DNA from: an uncultured Opitutia bacterium
GTDB lineage: Bacteria > Verrucomicrobiota > Verrucomicrobiia > Opitutales > Opitutaceae
Reading direction: 5' to 3'
Assembly: GCA_903859715.1 (NCBI GenBank)
Contig: CAIONS010000018.1
Span: 1 to 48,841 of the forward strand
DNA length: 48,841 nt
The notes below the pieces were generated by a model. The model saw only the letters and a list, made by a program, of their open reading frames with translations, did no database searches and was not told where the DNA came from. The translations under genes were made by a program, and so were the position numbers. Below, piece after piece: positions 1 to 9,160 of this stretch; position 1 is the first letter of the stretch, and each line of letters begins with the position of its first letter.

Positions 1-1464
1 CACACCGCCACGGGCAGTGAGAATGCCCTCGGCGGCGATCATGCCGCGGAGATCCTCAGGAGAAGTCTCAACGCGGACGAGGAGAACTTTCTCGCCCTTG
101 TCGGCGGCGGTGACGGCGCGGTCGGCGTTGAAGTAGATCTTGCCGGTGGCGGCGCCGGGGCCGGCGGGAAGGCCGGTGGCGATGACCCTGGCCTTCTTCA
201 CCTCGCCGAGGTCGAACACGGGCGCGAGGAGCTGCTCGAGCTGGTCGGCGGGATTGCGGAGGATGGCGGTCTGCCAGTCGATGAGCTTGGACTTCACCAT
301 ATCGATGGAGAACTTCAGCGCGGCCATGGCGGTGCGCTTGCCGTTGCGCGTCTGCAGCATGAACAGCTTGCCGTCCTGGATCGTGAACTCGATGTCCTGA
401 ACGTCCTTGAAGTGCTTCTCGAGCGTCGCGCGGACCTTGAGGAGCTCGGCGTAGGACTTGGGCATCTGGTCCTTGAGCTTGAGGACGGGCTCCGGGGTGC
501 GGACGCCGGCGACGACATCCTCGCCCTGGGCGTTGATGAGGAACTCGCCGTAGAATTCGTTGGTGCCGTTGGCGGGGTTGCGGGTGAACGCGACGCCGGA
601 GCCGGAGGTGTCACCGGTGTTGCCGAACACCATGGCCTGGACATTGACGGCGGTGCCCCACTCGGAAGGGATGTTGTACTTGCGGCGGTAGACGATGGCG
701 CGGTCGTTCATCCACGAGCCGAACACGGCGCCGGCGGCGCCGCGGAGCTGGTCCCAGGGATCATTGGGGAACACGTGGCCGGTGCGGTCCTTCACGAGCG
801 CCTTGAAGCGCTTGACGAGTTCCTGCTGGTCGGCGGCGGTGAGTTCGCTGTCGACGATGTCCTTGTGATAGGTCTCGTGCTTGTAGCCCTCGATGACGGT
901 CTCGAACGGCTCGTGGTCCTCGCCCTCCTTTTTCTGCACGCCGAGGACGACGTCGCCGTACATCTGGATGAAGCGGCGGTAGCAGTCCCAGGCGAAGCGC
1001 TCGTTCTTGGTGGCGGTGGCGAGGGCGACGACGGTCTGGTCGTTGAGGCCGAGGTTGAGGATGGTGTCCATCATGCCCGGCATGGAATCGCGGGCGCCGG
1101 AGCGGACGGCGACGAGGAGGGGCGTGCCGGTGGTGGCGCCGAACTTCGTGCCCATGATTTTCTCCATGTTGGCGACGCCGGCGGCCATCTGGGCCTGGAG
1201 GGAGGCGGGGTAGGTGCGCTTGTTGGCGTAGAAATAGGTGCAGACCTCGGTGGTGACGGTGAAGCCGGGGGGCACGGGGAGGCCGATGCGGGTCATCTCG
1301 GCGAGATTGGCACCCTTGCCGCCGAGGAGGGGCTTCATGCCACCATGGCCGTCGGCCTTGCCGGCGCCCCACGAGTAAACGTATTTGTGCGCCTTGGCGG
1401 CGGGTTTCTTGGCGGAGGACTTCGCCTTCGCAGCGGACTTTTTCACTTTGGATTTAACGGCCAT
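1..1464 (-). CDS. ppdK: Pyruvate, phosphate dikinase, N-terminal part (runs off left edge)
   Basis: PPDK interconverts pyruvate, ATP and phosphate with phosphoenolpyruvate, AMP and pyrophosphate in the cytoplasm. The first 488 codons are present. A Lys/Ala-rich leader (about residues 1-25) precedes the family N-terminus, with [29 protein letters not shown] and [14 protein letters not shown]. The ATP-grasp part follows, with [20 protein letters not shown] and [11 protein letters not shown]. The start of the swivelling phospho-His domain comes last, with [11 protein letters not shown] and LTARGG. The sequence stops just before the expected catalytic-His TSH motif, so the PEP-binding barrel lies outside. 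The start is the ATG at 1462-1464; the Lys-rich leader is longer than in many homologues and could be partly untranslated. Family assignment is secure. Direction of flux cannot be told from sequence. Confidence 0.95.
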   Translation of the reverse strand, partial: MAVKSKVKKSAAKAKSSAKKPAAKAHKYVYSWGAGKADGHGGMKPLLGGKGANLAEMTRIGLPVPPGFTVTTEVCTYFYANKRTYPASLQAQMAAGVANMEKIMGTKFGATTGTPLLVAVRSGARDSMPGMMDTILNLGLNDQTVVALATATKNERFAWDCYRRFIQMYGDVVLGVQKKEGEDHEPFETVIEGYKHETYHKDIVDSELTAADQQELVKRFKALVKDRTGHVFPNDPWDQLRGAAGAVFGSWMNDRAIVYRRKYNIPSEWGTAVNVQAMVFGNTGDTSGSGVAFTRNPANGTNEFYGEFLINAQGEDVVAGVRTPEPVLKLKDQMPKSYAELLKVRATLEKHFKDVQDIEFTIQDGKLFMLQTRNGKRTAMAALKFSIDMVKSKLIDWQTAILRNPADQLEQLLAPVFDLGEVKKARVIATGLPAGPGAATGKIYFNADRAVTAADKGEKVLLVRVETSPEDLRGMIAAEGILTARGGV

Positions 1465-1580
1465 GGATGGGTGGTTTTCTGAGTTAAAAGCGGAACAGGG
1501 GCGCGGGCGCGCAGAGGGAAACGGCATAGCTTGGCCGGCGGGTCTGTCAATCGCGCAGCCCGGCATGGGAGGCTGGCGGC

Positions 1581-1690
1581 TGTAGGGCGGGGTCGCTGAC
1601 CCCGCCTGAAGGCTGGGTACTCGCGCGCAATCATGCGTGACCGGCGGGTCATTTACGCGGAAAAGGCGGGGTCAGCGACCCCGCCCTACA
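1581..1690. repeat. Inverted-repeat element, GGGGTCGCTGACCCC family, copy 1
   Basis: A 26-base word at 1581-1606 returns as its reverse complement at 1665-1690. Each arm is itself nearly palindromic around GGGGTCGCTGACCCC. The 58-base interior does not match the interior of the second copy at 3515-3622. Seen directly: identical arms, similar overall length (110 and 108 bp), intergenic position. This is REP/BIME-like architecture, and mobilisation by a RAYT-type transposase elsewhere in the genome is inference. Confidence 0.85.
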
Positions 1691-1703
1691 CGGACCAGCC
1701 GGC

Positions 1704-1979
1704 TTATTTCTTCGACGCTGCGCGCTGCGCGCGGAACACCACGCGGAACATCTGCAGCGCGAGCCAGAAGACGCCGGTCATGCAGGCGGCGCCGAGGGCG
1801 GCCCAGAGCGTAATCATGCTCGGATTGGTCGAGGGGACGTGCGACTTGAGCACGCTGAACATGTAGGCAAAAAAGAGAACCAACAGCACGAGGTCGACGA
1901 CCAGGCTGAGGGGAGTGACAAGCTTTTCTTCGGACTGGGCCATGCCGAAAGGGAGAGCAGGAACCGGGCGCTTGTCCAT
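1704..1979 (-). CDS. Small two-helix membrane protein, unknown function
   Basis: 91 residues if started at 1979, or 80 from an internal ATG at 1944-1946 (MAQSEEKLV), which is at least as plausible. I do not recognise a family. Two hydrophobic stretches are visible: LVVDLVLLVLFFAYMFSVL, then after a short polar loop (SHVPSTN) MITLWAALGAACMTGVFWLA. A basic tail, RAQRAASKK, follows. This predicts a two-pass inner-membrane protein with the tail in the cytoplasm. It lies between two repeat elements, and its stop codon is only 13 bp beyond copy 1 of the GGGGTCGCTGACCCC repeat. No partner gene is evident. Confidence 0.6.
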   Translation of the reverse strand: MDKRPVPALPFGMAQSEEKLVTPLSLVVDLVLLVLFFAYMFSVLKSHVPSTNPSMITLWAALGAACMTGVFWLALQMFRVVFRAQRAASKK

Positions 1980-2008
1980 GGAAAATTATCTGGCTCTTCT
2001 CCGGTCAG

Positions 2009-2186
2009 TTTTACAGGAGGACACGGAGGGAACGGAGAACAAATGGCCGGAGCTTCTAACCATGGATTTCACGGATAACACGGATGCAGAACGGGGAACC
2101 AAAATTCCGGTCCGGTGCTTTTATCCGGATTGGATCCGTGAAATCCGTGGTTAAATGCCTTTTGCCCTTCGTGACCTCCGGTAAAA
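2009..2186. repeat. Nested pair of inverted repeats (two repeat families)
   Basis: Outer arms: TTTTACAGGAGGACACGGAG at 2009-2028 and its imperfect reverse complement at 2165-2186 (ending CTCCGGTAAAA). Inner arms: a GGATTTCACGGATAACACGG-type word at 2058-2085 and its reverse complement at 2132-2156 (ATCCGTGAAATCCGTGG). The inner pair sits entirely within the outer pair. Arms are imperfect but clearly related. The element fills the space between the small membrane protein and the aminopeptidase. Confidence 0.75.
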
Positions 2187-2187
2187 A

Positions 2188-3465
2188 TCAGAGGTTCTTT
2201 GGGATCGCAGCGGTCAGGTTCTCGGGTGCGCCGGCGGTCACGGCGATGTTGTCCTCGATCCGCACGCCGCCGAGGTGGAGATGTTGCTCGGCGAGCGGCC
2301 AGTTGACGCAGTCGCGGAAGCGTTCGCGGCGGGCCGGGTCGTTGAGCAGCGCGGGGATGAAGTACAGGCCGGGCTCGACCGTGACAACGTAGCCGGCCTG
2401 CAGAGGGAGATCCAGGCGCAGGGTGGCGAGGCCGGGGCGGGTTGACTTGGCACGGCCCGGGAGCTGGCCACTGCCATCGCGGACACCCAAGCCGACCAGA
2501 TGGCCGAGTCCATGCGGGAAAAACAAGGTGTGCGCATCCTGCTCGACCAGCGATTCCGGCTTCCCGCGCATGACGCCCATGTGCACCAGGCCAGCGGTCA
2601 TCTCCATCGCGGCGGCGAGGTGGACGTCGCGCCACTCTGCGCCCGGCACGCAGCGGGCGATGGCGTGCTCCTCGGCGGCGAGGACGATTTGATAGAGGTC
2701 GCGTTGGAACGCCGACGGCTGACCCACGACGTAGGTGCGGGTGACATCGGTCATATAGCGGTCGATCTCCGCGCCAGCATCGACGAGGACAAAGTCGCCA
2801 TCGCGGACGACGCGGTCACAAGGGGAAAAGTGGAGGATGGCGGAGTTGGGCCCGGTGCCGATAATGCTGCCGTAACCGGGTCGGGTCGCCCCATGGCGGA
2901 AAAATTCCGCCTCAAGTTCGATTTGCAGGGCACGCTCGGTGATGCCCGGGCGCAGGGCAGAGCGCAGTTTCACATAACCGGCGGCTGTGGCGACGGCGGT
3001 GCGACGGAGCAGGGCGAGTTCGGTGGCGTCCTTGGGCCGGCGGGCATGGTGGAGCAGCTCGCGGGCTTGGGCCGTCAGACCGGCGTCGGACTCCACGTCC
3101 CGCGCCGGCGTGCCGAGCGCGACGATGGGCCGTCCGCGTCGGGCAGAAAGCCAGGGTTCAAGTGCGGCGATGGACACGCCGGGCGGTTGCTCGCGTCCCT
3201 CCCAGATCCGTTCGCCTTCGGTCACATCCGGCACGAAGGACACCCAGCCCACGTGATCGCCGTCGCGCGGATCGAAGGCGATGACGCCGCCCGGGCATTC
3301 CTGGGCGGCGAGGTAGTAGTACTCGGCGTCGGCGCGAAAAGGATAGGTCTGGTCGGTGCGTTCGGGGAGGAGAATGGGTTCGCCGGCGCCGACGAGGAGA
3401 AGGGCATCGCCGAGGTGGAGGGCGGCGGCGACCCGGGCGCGGCGGTCGGAGAGGAAAGTGGACAT
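2188..3465 (-). CDS. pepP: Xaa-Pro aminopeptidase-type M24 metallopeptidase
   Basis: Cleaves N-terminal residues ahead of proline using two metal ions; cytoplasmic. 425 residues, normal for PepP/AMPP. The N-terminal AMP_N-type domain (about 1-130) includes YPFRADAEYYYLA. The C-terminal pita-bread domain carries all five expected metal ligands: D229 (VLVDAGAE), D240 (YMTDVTRTY), H322 (PHGLGHLVG), E364 (TVEPGLYF) and E404 (RIEDN). The catalytic-site histidines H212 (ILHFSPC) and H318 also seem present. The gene stands alone between two repeat elements. The ATG at 3463-3465 has no convincing Shine-Dalgarno, which is common in this window. Family is certain; the exact dipeptidase/aminopeptidase preference is not. 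Confidence 0.93.
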   Translation of the reverse strand: MSTFLSDRRARVAAALHLGDALLLVGAGEPILLPERTDQTYPFRADAEYYYLAAQECPGGVIAFDPRDGDHVGWVSFVPDVTEGERIWEGREQPPGVSIAALEPWLSARRGRPIVALGTPARDVESDAGLTAQARELLHHARRPKDATELALLRRTAVATAAGYVKLRSALRPGITERALQIELEAEFFRHGATRPGYGSIIGTGPNSAILHFSPCDRVVRDGDFVLVDAGAEIDRYMTDVTRTYVVGQPSAFQRDLYQIVLAAEEHAIARCVPGAEWRDVHLAAAMEMTAGLVHMGVMRGKPESLVEQDAHTLFFPHGLGHLVGLGVRDGSGQLPGRAKSTRPGLATLRLDLPLQAGYVVTVEPGLYFIPALLNDPARRERFRDCVNWPLAEQHLHLGGVRIEDNIAVTAGAPENLTAAIPKNL

Positions 3466-3886
3466 ATAAAAGTGGCGGAACGGTGGAGGGCGGGGTGAAA
3501 GCAGGCAAATAGGATGTAGGGCGGGGTCGCTGACCCCGCCAAATCTCCGAAACTCTCTTCGCGGAGACGGCGAACCTTGGCTATCAACCGCGGCTAGGCG
3601 GGGTCAGCGACCCCGCCCTACATTTCCATCCGGTTTAGGACGCAAAATCACAAAACAGTTCTTGGCGGCGCGGCCCGATTCTGCCCATTGTGCGGCCTTC
3701 TTGCTTTTTACCCCGGGAGGGTGCGCGTGCCAGTCCTGCGACGCCGGCGCGCGTGACTTTCCCACTTATGCGCCACCTCCACCCCTGTTGTTTACCGAAG
3801 CGCTGCTTCAAGGTCCGCCGTGGGCGGAACGCGGGGTGTCGGCGTCCGGCCGCGGGCCGGCGGGGAAGTGACGCCGGCTTTCTCAC
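3466..3886. other. 421-bp gene-free spacer between divergent genes
   Basis: Separates the minus-strand aminopeptidase from the plus-strand oxidoreductase. It holds copy 2 of the GGGGTCGCTGACCCC inverted repeat (3515-3622). The remainder, about 3623-3886, has short overlapping open frames in several phases but none with coding character. Promoters for both flanking genes should lie here; I see no convincing -35/-10 pair. Confidence 0.6.
3515..3622. repeat. Inverted-repeat element, GGGGTCGCTGACCCC family, copy 2
   Basis: Arms at 3515-3540 and 3597-3622 are the same 26-base word as copy 1 (1581-1690) and its reverse complement, with no mismatch that I can see. The 56-base interior is unrelated to that of copy 1. 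Identical arms with different interiors suggest that the arms, not the interior, are what is copied or conserved. Confidence 0.85.
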
Positions 3887-4960
3887 ATGAAAAAAATCAG
3901 ACTTGGTTTCGTCGGCACCGGCAACATGGGTCAGATGGCGCACCTGCGCAATTACGCGACCCTCCCCAACTGCGAGGTCGTCGCGATGGCGGAATTGCGA
4001 CCGCAGCTCGCAGCGCAGGTCGCCAAGCACTGGAACATCCCCGAGGTGTACGCCACCGACGCGGAACTGATCGCCAAGGCGAAGGTGGACGCGTTCGTTG
4101 CGATCCAGTGTTTCTGGTTTCATGGCGGCCTGCTGCCGGCTGTGATCGCGGCGGGCAAGCCGGTCATGATCGAGAAGCCCCTCGCGCACAGCGTGGAGAT
4201 CGCGGAAAACCTCACGGCGCTCTCGCAGCAGCACAAGGCGCCGATCTACGTCGCCTATCACAAGCGCAGCGACCTGGCCTCCGTCGCCGCGGCCGAAAAA
4301 ATCCGCGAGTGGAAGGCGTCCGGAAAATTCGGCAAGCTGCGCTACATCCGCGTCACGATGCCGCCCGGCAAGTGGGACGCCGAGGGCTTCTCGACCCGCA
4401 TCGTCACGGACGAGAAATACCCCGACATGAAGGCCGATGCGCCGCCGGCGGGCTTTGACGAGGAGGGTGCGAAGCGGAACTTCGAGCTGACGAATTTCTA
4501 CATCCACCAGATCAACCTCCTGCGCTACCTGCTCGGCGAGGACTTCAAGGTCACGGTGGCCGACGAGAACGGCCAGTACATGGGCATCCGCTCGACGAGC
4601 GGCGTGTCGGGCATCCTCGAGATGGCGCCGTATCACACGACCCAGGACTGGCAGGAGTCGGCCCTGGTCGGCTTTGACAAGGGCTACCTCAAGCTCGACC
4701 TGCCGGCGCCGATGGTGATCGACCGGCCCGGCAAGCTGCAGATCTTCGAGGATCTCGGCGGGACCGAGACGCCGAAGTCGACCGAGCCCGTCTTCGCGCC
4801 GTGGCACGCCATGCGCTCGCAGGCCGCGAACTTCATCCGCGCCGTCCAGGGCGAAAGCACGCCGCTCTGCACCGCGGCCGACGCCACCAAGGACCTTGAG
4901 ATCGCCCGCGACTTCCTCCGCCTCCAACAAAAAGGCGCGGGGATCAAGCTGAGCTTTTAA
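3887..4960 (+). CDS. Gfo/Idh/MocA-family oxidoreductase
   Basis: NAD(P)-dependent sugar or inositol dehydrogenase family, cytoplasmic; the substrate cannot be read from sequence. 357 residues, full length. The N-terminal Rossmann fold shows GFVGTGNMG (residues 7-15). The conserved EKP motif, E96-K97-P98 in VMIEKPLAHS, supplies the catalytic lysine. The C-terminal alpha/beta substrate domain has the usual histidine H207 (FYIHQINLLRYLLG). Start is the ATG at 3887, preceded by no strong ribosome-binding site. It is followed after 120 bp, containing an inverted repeat, by two sugar-phosphate-isomerase-type genes. This grouping is typical of pathways that oxidise and epimerise an unusual sugar or cyclitol. 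Confidence 0.92.
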   Translation: MKKIRLGFVGTGNMGQMAHLRNYATLPNCEVVAMAELRPQLAAQVAKHWNIPEVYATDAELIAKAKVDAFVAIQCFWFHGGLLPAVIAAGKPVMIEKPLAHSVEIAENLTALSQQHKAPIYVAYHKRSDLASVAAAEKIREWKASGKFGKLRYIRVTMPPGKWDAEGFSTRIVTDEKYPDMKADAPPAGFDEEGAKRNFELTNFYIHQINLLRYLLGEDFKVTVADENGQYMGIRSTSGVSGILEMAPYHTTQDWQESALVGFDKGYLKLDLPAPMVIDRPGKLQIFEDLGGTETPKSTEPVFAPWHAMRSQAANFIRAVQGESTPLCTAADATKDLEIARDFLRLQQKGAGIKLSF

Positions 4961-5059
4961 AATCTGGAACTCAGGAACTCGGGAACAGGCCACCGACTTT
5001 CTGCCGCGGCCTCCCAGCTCCGAACGCTCCTTTCCTGAGTCCCAGAGTTCCAGATTTAT
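4961..5059. repeat. Inverted repeat, AATCTGGAACTC family
   Basis: The left arm AATCTGGAACTCAGGAACTC starts at 4961. The right arm at 5033-5059 reads, as reverse complement, AAATCTGGAACTCTGGGACT. Arms match over about 20 bases with few differences. The element fills the gap between the oxidoreductase and the first isomerase. It could form a long hairpin in the mRNA and so alter expression of the downstream genes relative to the first; that effect is inference. Confidence 0.75.
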
Positions 5060-5080
5060 CCTGTTTCTGAAAATTATCCC

Positions 5081-5923
5081 ATGAATATCAACCGTCTCGG
5101 TCTCAACACCGTCTCCATCAAGTTTTCCAACCTCGAGGAAATGGCCGCCGCCGCCGCGGGCGCGGGCTTTCGCACGATTGAGTGCCCGCTCGACCAGATC
5201 CGCCGCGAACTGGCGAAGGGCATGACGCCCGCGCAGGCCCGCGCGATCATCAACGGCCACAAGATTAACGTCTCGGGCGGCTTCAACCAGAACCTCGTCG
5301 GCCTCGGCACCGCGGCCGAGATCAAGAAGAGCCAGGACGAGCACGTCGCCAACGCCGAGCTCATCGCGCAGCTGGGCGGCACGATGATGGTGGTCGGCAC
5401 TGACTACCGCGAGTGGCCGAGGAAGGAGGAAATCCCCAACGTCATCGAGCGCATGGCCGAGGCCGCGAAGGGCGTCGCCGACCGCATCAAGCCGTTCAAC
5501 GTCACCATGGCCATCGAGTTCAATTGGGGCATGGTGAAGACCTTCCTCTCCGTCGTGGAGATCGCAAAACTATCCGGTGCTTCCAACGTCGGCGTGCTCT
5601 TCGACCCCGCGCATTTCCACTGCACGCCGTCGAAGACCGAGCACATCACCGCGGAGACCGCGAAGTGGATCAAGCACGTGCACGTCGACAACATGCCCGC
5701 GACGCCGGCGGAGATCACCGACTGCAACGGCGCGCGCCTGCTGCCGGGTGATCCCAAGAGCGCCTACGATCTCGTGGAGCTGTTCGGCCGCTTCGAGCAG
5801 TTCGGCTACAAGGGCAACTACGCGATCGAGATGTTCAACGACGAGCTGTGGGCCATGCCGCCCGCGGCCGCGTGCAGGAAGATGTTCGATGCGATGCAAA
5901 CCGTCTTTTCGAAACTCCCATGA
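5081..5923 (+). CDS. Sugar phosphate isomerase/epimerase-type TIM-barrel protein
   Basis: 280 residues, xylose-isomerase-like / AP-endonuclease-2 superfamily (inosose dehydratase, tagatose and hexulose epimerases). Candidate metal ligands appear in strand order: E in MAIEFNWG, D and H in FDPAHFH, H in HVHVDNMP, and E in AIEMFNDE near the C-terminus. The ATG at 5081 gives the sequence MNINRLGLNT, a natural barrel start. The stop overlaps the start of the next gene in ATGA (5920-5923), so the two are probably co-translated. The substrate is unknown. With the adjacent Gfo/Idh/MocA enzyme it probably interconverts a keto-sugar or cyclitol intermediate. Confidence 0.88.
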   Translation: MNINRLGLNTVSIKFSNLEEMAAAAAGAGFRTIECPLDQIRRELAKGMTPAQARAIINGHKINVSGGFNQNLVGLGTAAEIKKSQDEHVANAELIAQLGGTMMVVGTDYREWPRKEEIPNVIERMAEAAKGVADRIKPFNVTMAIEFNWGMVKTFLSVVEIAKLSGASNVGVLFDPAHFHCTPSKTEHITAETAKWIKHVHVDNMPATPAEITDCNGARLLPGDPKSAYDLVELFGRFEQFGYKGNYAIEMFNDELWAMPPAAACRKMFDAMQTVFSKLP

Positions 5924-6807
5924 GCACTCCCGCCAAAACCAAGACCGGTGGCTTCTCCATCGGCATCCGCATGACGGGTGAGTTTGACAAGCTGCCGGCG
6001 GCCGACGTCGCGGCCTGGGCCACGACGAATGGCTTCGGCTGCATCGACGTGGGCGCCGCGCGGCTGCCGCACGTGCCCGCCTTCCAAAAAGGCGGGCTCC
6101 CCATCGGCACGATCGACCTCTTCGGGCCCGAGTGGTTCGGCATGATGTCGGCGGACGCCGGTAAACGAAAGGCCACGGTCGCGCTCGCGCAGAAAATGAT
6201 CCGCGACAGCGCGGCGGCGGGCGTGAAGCTGTTCTTCATCGTCATGCTGGCCGAGGACGTGAACCTCCCGCGCAAGGAAACGTTCGGCTACATGGTCGAG
6301 ACGTACGGCGCGCTCCGCGACGTCCTGAAGGAAACGAAGACGAAGCTCTCCGTGGAAGGCTGGCCGGGCTGCAACGCCCAGTGCTGCACGCCTGAGTCGT
6401 ACCGCGCGTTTTTGAAGGAGATGAATTCGCCGCAGTATGGCATCAACTACGACCCGTCCCACCTGCTCCGCATGGGCATCGACCCAGTGCGCTTCGTCCA
6501 GGAATTCGCACCGCAGGTCGTGCACGTGCACGGCAAGGACACCTTCACCGACCCAGAGCGCCTCTACAATCTCGGCACCGAGCAACAACCCGTGTTTGCG
6601 GAGGGCTTGCCATGGGGCGGCCCGTTCTGGCGCTACACGATCCCGGGTGCGGGTGCGGCGCCGTGGACGAAGATCTTCACGGTGCTGAAGTCCGCGGGCT
6701 TCGGCGGGTTCGTGTCCATCGAGCTCGAGGACGTGAACTACAACGGCACAGTGGAAGGCGAGCGCCGCGGGTTCCTCGCATCGCGGGATTTCCTTCAATC
6801 GGTGTAA
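5920..6807 (+). CDS. Second sugar phosphate isomerase/epimerase-type protein
   Basis: 295 residues from the ATG at 5920, chosen because it overlaps the upstream stop in ATGA; the open frame continues upstream to 5848 but only inside the previous gene. Same TIM-barrel superfamily as its neighbour but clearly divergent. Visible candidate metal-site segments are LSVEGWPGCNAQ (Glu), GINYDPSHLLRMG (Asp, His), VVHVHGKDT (His) and FVSIELEDVNY (Glu). Two non-identical isomerases in tandem behind one dehydrogenase suggest consecutive steps of one pathway rather than simple duplication. No transporter is present to indicate the substrate. Confidence 0.87.
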   Translation: MSTPAKTKTGGFSIGIRMTGEFDKLPAADVAAWATTNGFGCIDVGAARLPHVPAFQKGGLPIGTIDLFGPEWFGMMSADAGKRKATVALAQKMIRDSAAAGVKLFFIVMLAEDVNLPRKETFGYMVETYGALRDVLKETKTKLSVEGWPGCNAQCCTPESYRAFLKEMNSPQYGINYDPSHLLRMGIDPVRFVQEFAPQVVHVHGKDTFTDPERLYNLGTEQQPVFAEGLPWGGPFWRYTIPGAGAAPWTKIFTVLKSAGFGGFVSIELEDVNYNGTVEGERRGFLASRDFLQSV

Positions 6808-6937
6808 CGTTCGCCGGCTCCTGCGAGCCGTTCGATGCTCAGTGAATGAGATCAACCTGGCCCAGCAATGGCCGGGTTGGGCGGACCGTTGGCAAACTTT
6901 CTGCAACGCATCGTCATGCCACTGAATGTACTTTGAG

Positions 6938-6955
6938 CTACCGGATTCCCGGTAG
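6938..6955. promoter_or_regulatory. Hairpin/dyad upstream of the hybrid kinase
   Basis: CTACCGG-ATTC-CCGGTAG, perfect 7-bp arms with a 4-base loop, about 100 bp before the kinase ATG. There is no T-run, so an operator or mRNA structure is more likely than a terminator. An AT-rich stretch with promoter-like TAATAT follows at about 6970. Function is inference. Confidence 0.35.
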
Positions 6956-7057
6956 TTTGCAAAATCGTTAATAATATGCGAATTAACCCAAGCTGTCGTT
7001 GTTTAACCCCTTTCGAGGCTCAGCCCGAAATTTTGGGCGGGGTTCTCATCACTATCG

Positions 7058-8989
7058 ATGGCCATGAAAGTCCTACATGTAGAGGACAACCCCTACGACG
7101 CGGAGCTGGTACACCAGATCGTGGTTGCGGAGTGGCCTGATTGCGTGGTCACGCTGGTGACGACGGCGGACGCCTTCACCGCCGAATTGCGGCGCGGCGG
7201 GGTCGACGTCATTTTGTCCGACTTTTCGCTGCCATCATTCAGTGGCATGGGGGCCTTGGATCTGGCCAAGCAGCACGCGCCCGGCACGCCCTTCATCTTC
7301 ATCTCGGGAACGATTGGTGAGGACCGCGCGATTGAAGCCGTGAAATCCGGGGCGCGGGACTATGTGCTGAAAGACCGCATGAAGCGGCTCGTGCTGTCGA
7401 TGCGGGACGCGCTGCGCGAGACCAAGGAACACCGCGAGCGCGTGCAAGCGGAGAGCCGGGTGCACGAACAGTCCGACATCCTGAACCGCGCGCACGAAGC
7501 CATCATCATCACGGACCTGGAGGGCCGCATCCTGTATTGGAACGTGGGGGCGGAGCGAATCTTCGGCTGGCCGGCGGCCGAAGTGATGGGTTGCACCGCG
7601 GCGCAGATCTTCAAGGACCCGGAGGAAACGGCCCGGATTCGCGCGGCCCGGGAAATCACCGCGGTGAAGGGCGAATGGCACGGGGAACTCCGGTTGCACA
7701 ACCGCAAGGGCGGCGTGATTTTCATCGAGATGCGGCGTTCGCTCGTGAGCGAGAGCGACGGCCGCGCCAAGGCGCACCTCACCCTGGCCAGTGATATCAG
7801 CGAGCAGAAAAGCCTCGAAGAGCAGGTGCAGCGCGCCCAGCGCTTGGAGAACATCGGCCTGCTGGCCGCCGGCATTGCGCACGATCTCAACAACATGCTC
7901 GCGCCCGTGTTGCTGGCCGTGCCGATGCTGCGCGCGTCCGCCGTGGACGACAACAGCCGCCGGCTGCTCACGACCCTGGAGTATAGTGCGGAGCGCGGCG
8001 CGGCGCTGGTGCGGCAGATCCTCGGGTTTGCGCGCGGCGTAGGGGGCGAGCCCCAACTCGTGCAGATCCGGCACCTGCTGCGCGATGTCGACAAGTTCGT
8101 GGCCGGCACGTTCCCGGACAATATTTCACTGGAAAGCGACCTGCCCCTGGATCTTTGGACCATCATGGCCAACCCGACGCAGATCAACCAGGTGCTGCTC
8201 AATCTCTGCGTGAACGCCCGCGATGCCATGCCGCAGGGCGGCACGCTGCGCCTGCGCGCGGAGAATTGCCGGCTGGCGGAGGCGGCCGCGATGGCGATCG
8301 AGGGGGGCAAGCCCGGCGCCTTCCTGATGATCGAAGTCGCGGACACCGGCACGGGCATCGCGCCCGAGGTCATGGAGCGCATGTGGGAACCGTTCGTCAC
8401 AACCAAGGTGACGGGCAAGGGCACCGGCCTTGGTCTCTCCACGGTGCGCGGCATCATCAAGAATCATCACGGGTTCATCGAGCTGCGCACGGAGGTGGGC
8501 AAGGGCACGTCCTTCCGGGTTTACCTTCCGGCCGTCGAGGGCACGGCCGAGGACCCGATCCGCCCCATCGCGTTGCCGGTGCCGCGGGGGCACGGCGAGC
8601 ATATCCTGGTGGTGGACGATGAGGAACCGATCCGGGATGTCATCGCGACGATCCTGGGGCAGCACGGCTATCGCGTGTCGGTGGCGGCCGATGGCGCCGA
8701 GGCCACGGCCTGCTTTGCCCGCCACGCGGATGAAATCCAGCTCGTGATCTCGGATTTCTACATGCCGAACCTCAGCGGTGCGGTCCTTGCGAAGGTCTTG
8801 AAACACATCAATCCCGATGTGCGGATCCTCATGGTCAGCGGGCGGGCCGCCGCGTCCGGAAGCCGTTCTCCGCTCAAGGTGGGGGAGTATAACGGTGTTT
8901 TCCTGCAGAAGCCCTTCAAGCCCGAGGCCCTGCTGCGCAAAGTGCAGGAATTGCTGGCGACGCGGCCGGCCGTTGGATCCGGCCAGTGA
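7058..8989 (+). CDS. Hybrid sensor histidine kinase (REC-PAS-HisKA-HATPase-REC)
   Basis: 643 residues with no transmembrane segment, so a cytoplasmic sensor. The N-terminal receiver (1-125) has its phospho-acceptor at D55 (VILSDFSLP) and conserved K105. A PAS domain (about 138-250) includes IITDLEGRILYWN. The HisKA H-box H275 is in GIAHDLNNML, an NtrB-like 'HDLNN' type. The ATPase has N-box N386 (NLCVNARDAM), DTGTGI (D429), and GKGTGLGLSTV. The C-terminal receiver (about 514-635) has D566 (ISDFYMP) and K618. Start is MAMKVLHVEDN at 7058. No DNA-binding output gene lies next to it, so the phosphorelay partner is elsewhere. The leading receiver suggests control by another kinase as well as by the PAS ligand. 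Confidence 0.93.
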   Translation: MAMKVLHVEDNPYDAELVHQIVVAEWPDCVVTLVTTADAFTAELRRGGVDVILSDFSLPSFSGMGALDLAKQHAPGTPFIFISGTIGEDRAIEAVKSGARDYVLKDRMKRLVLSMRDALRETKEHRERVQAESRVHEQSDILNRAHEAIIITDLEGRILYWNVGAERIFGWPAAEVMGCTAAQIFKDPEETARIRAAREITAVKGEWHGELRLHNRKGGVIFIEMRRSLVSESDGRAKAHLTLASDISEQKSLEEQVQRAQRLENIGLLAAGIAHDLNNMLAPVLLAVPMLRASAVDDNSRRLLTTLEYSAERGAALVRQILGFARGVGGEPQLVQIRHLLRDVDKFVAGTFPDNISLESDLPLDLWTIMANPTQINQVLLNLCVNARDAMPQGGTLRLRAENCRLAEAAAMAIEGGKPGAFLMIEVADTGTGIAPEVMERMWEPFVTTKVTGKGTGLGLSTVRGIIKNHHGFIELRTEVGKGTSFRVYLPAVEGTAEDPIRPIALPVPRGHGEHILVVDDEEPIRDVIATILGQHGYRVSVAADGAEATACFARHADEIQLVISDFYMPNLSGAVLAKVLKHINPDVRILMVSGRAAASGSRSPLKVGEYNGVFLQKPFKPEALLRKVQELLATRPAVGSGQ

Positions 8990-9160
8990 GAGCAAGGGTG
9001 CCTGGTTGTGTCGCTGGCGGGAGAGCGGCCGGTTGACTGCAGGCGGACAACCCGATTAGCCCATGGTGAAATCCAGCATGCGCAGTCTTTTGCAGCGAAT
9101 TTTACGGGACGACAGTTTCGTCGCATCCATGCCCGCGGTTGGCGCGGAATCCCCGTGAGT

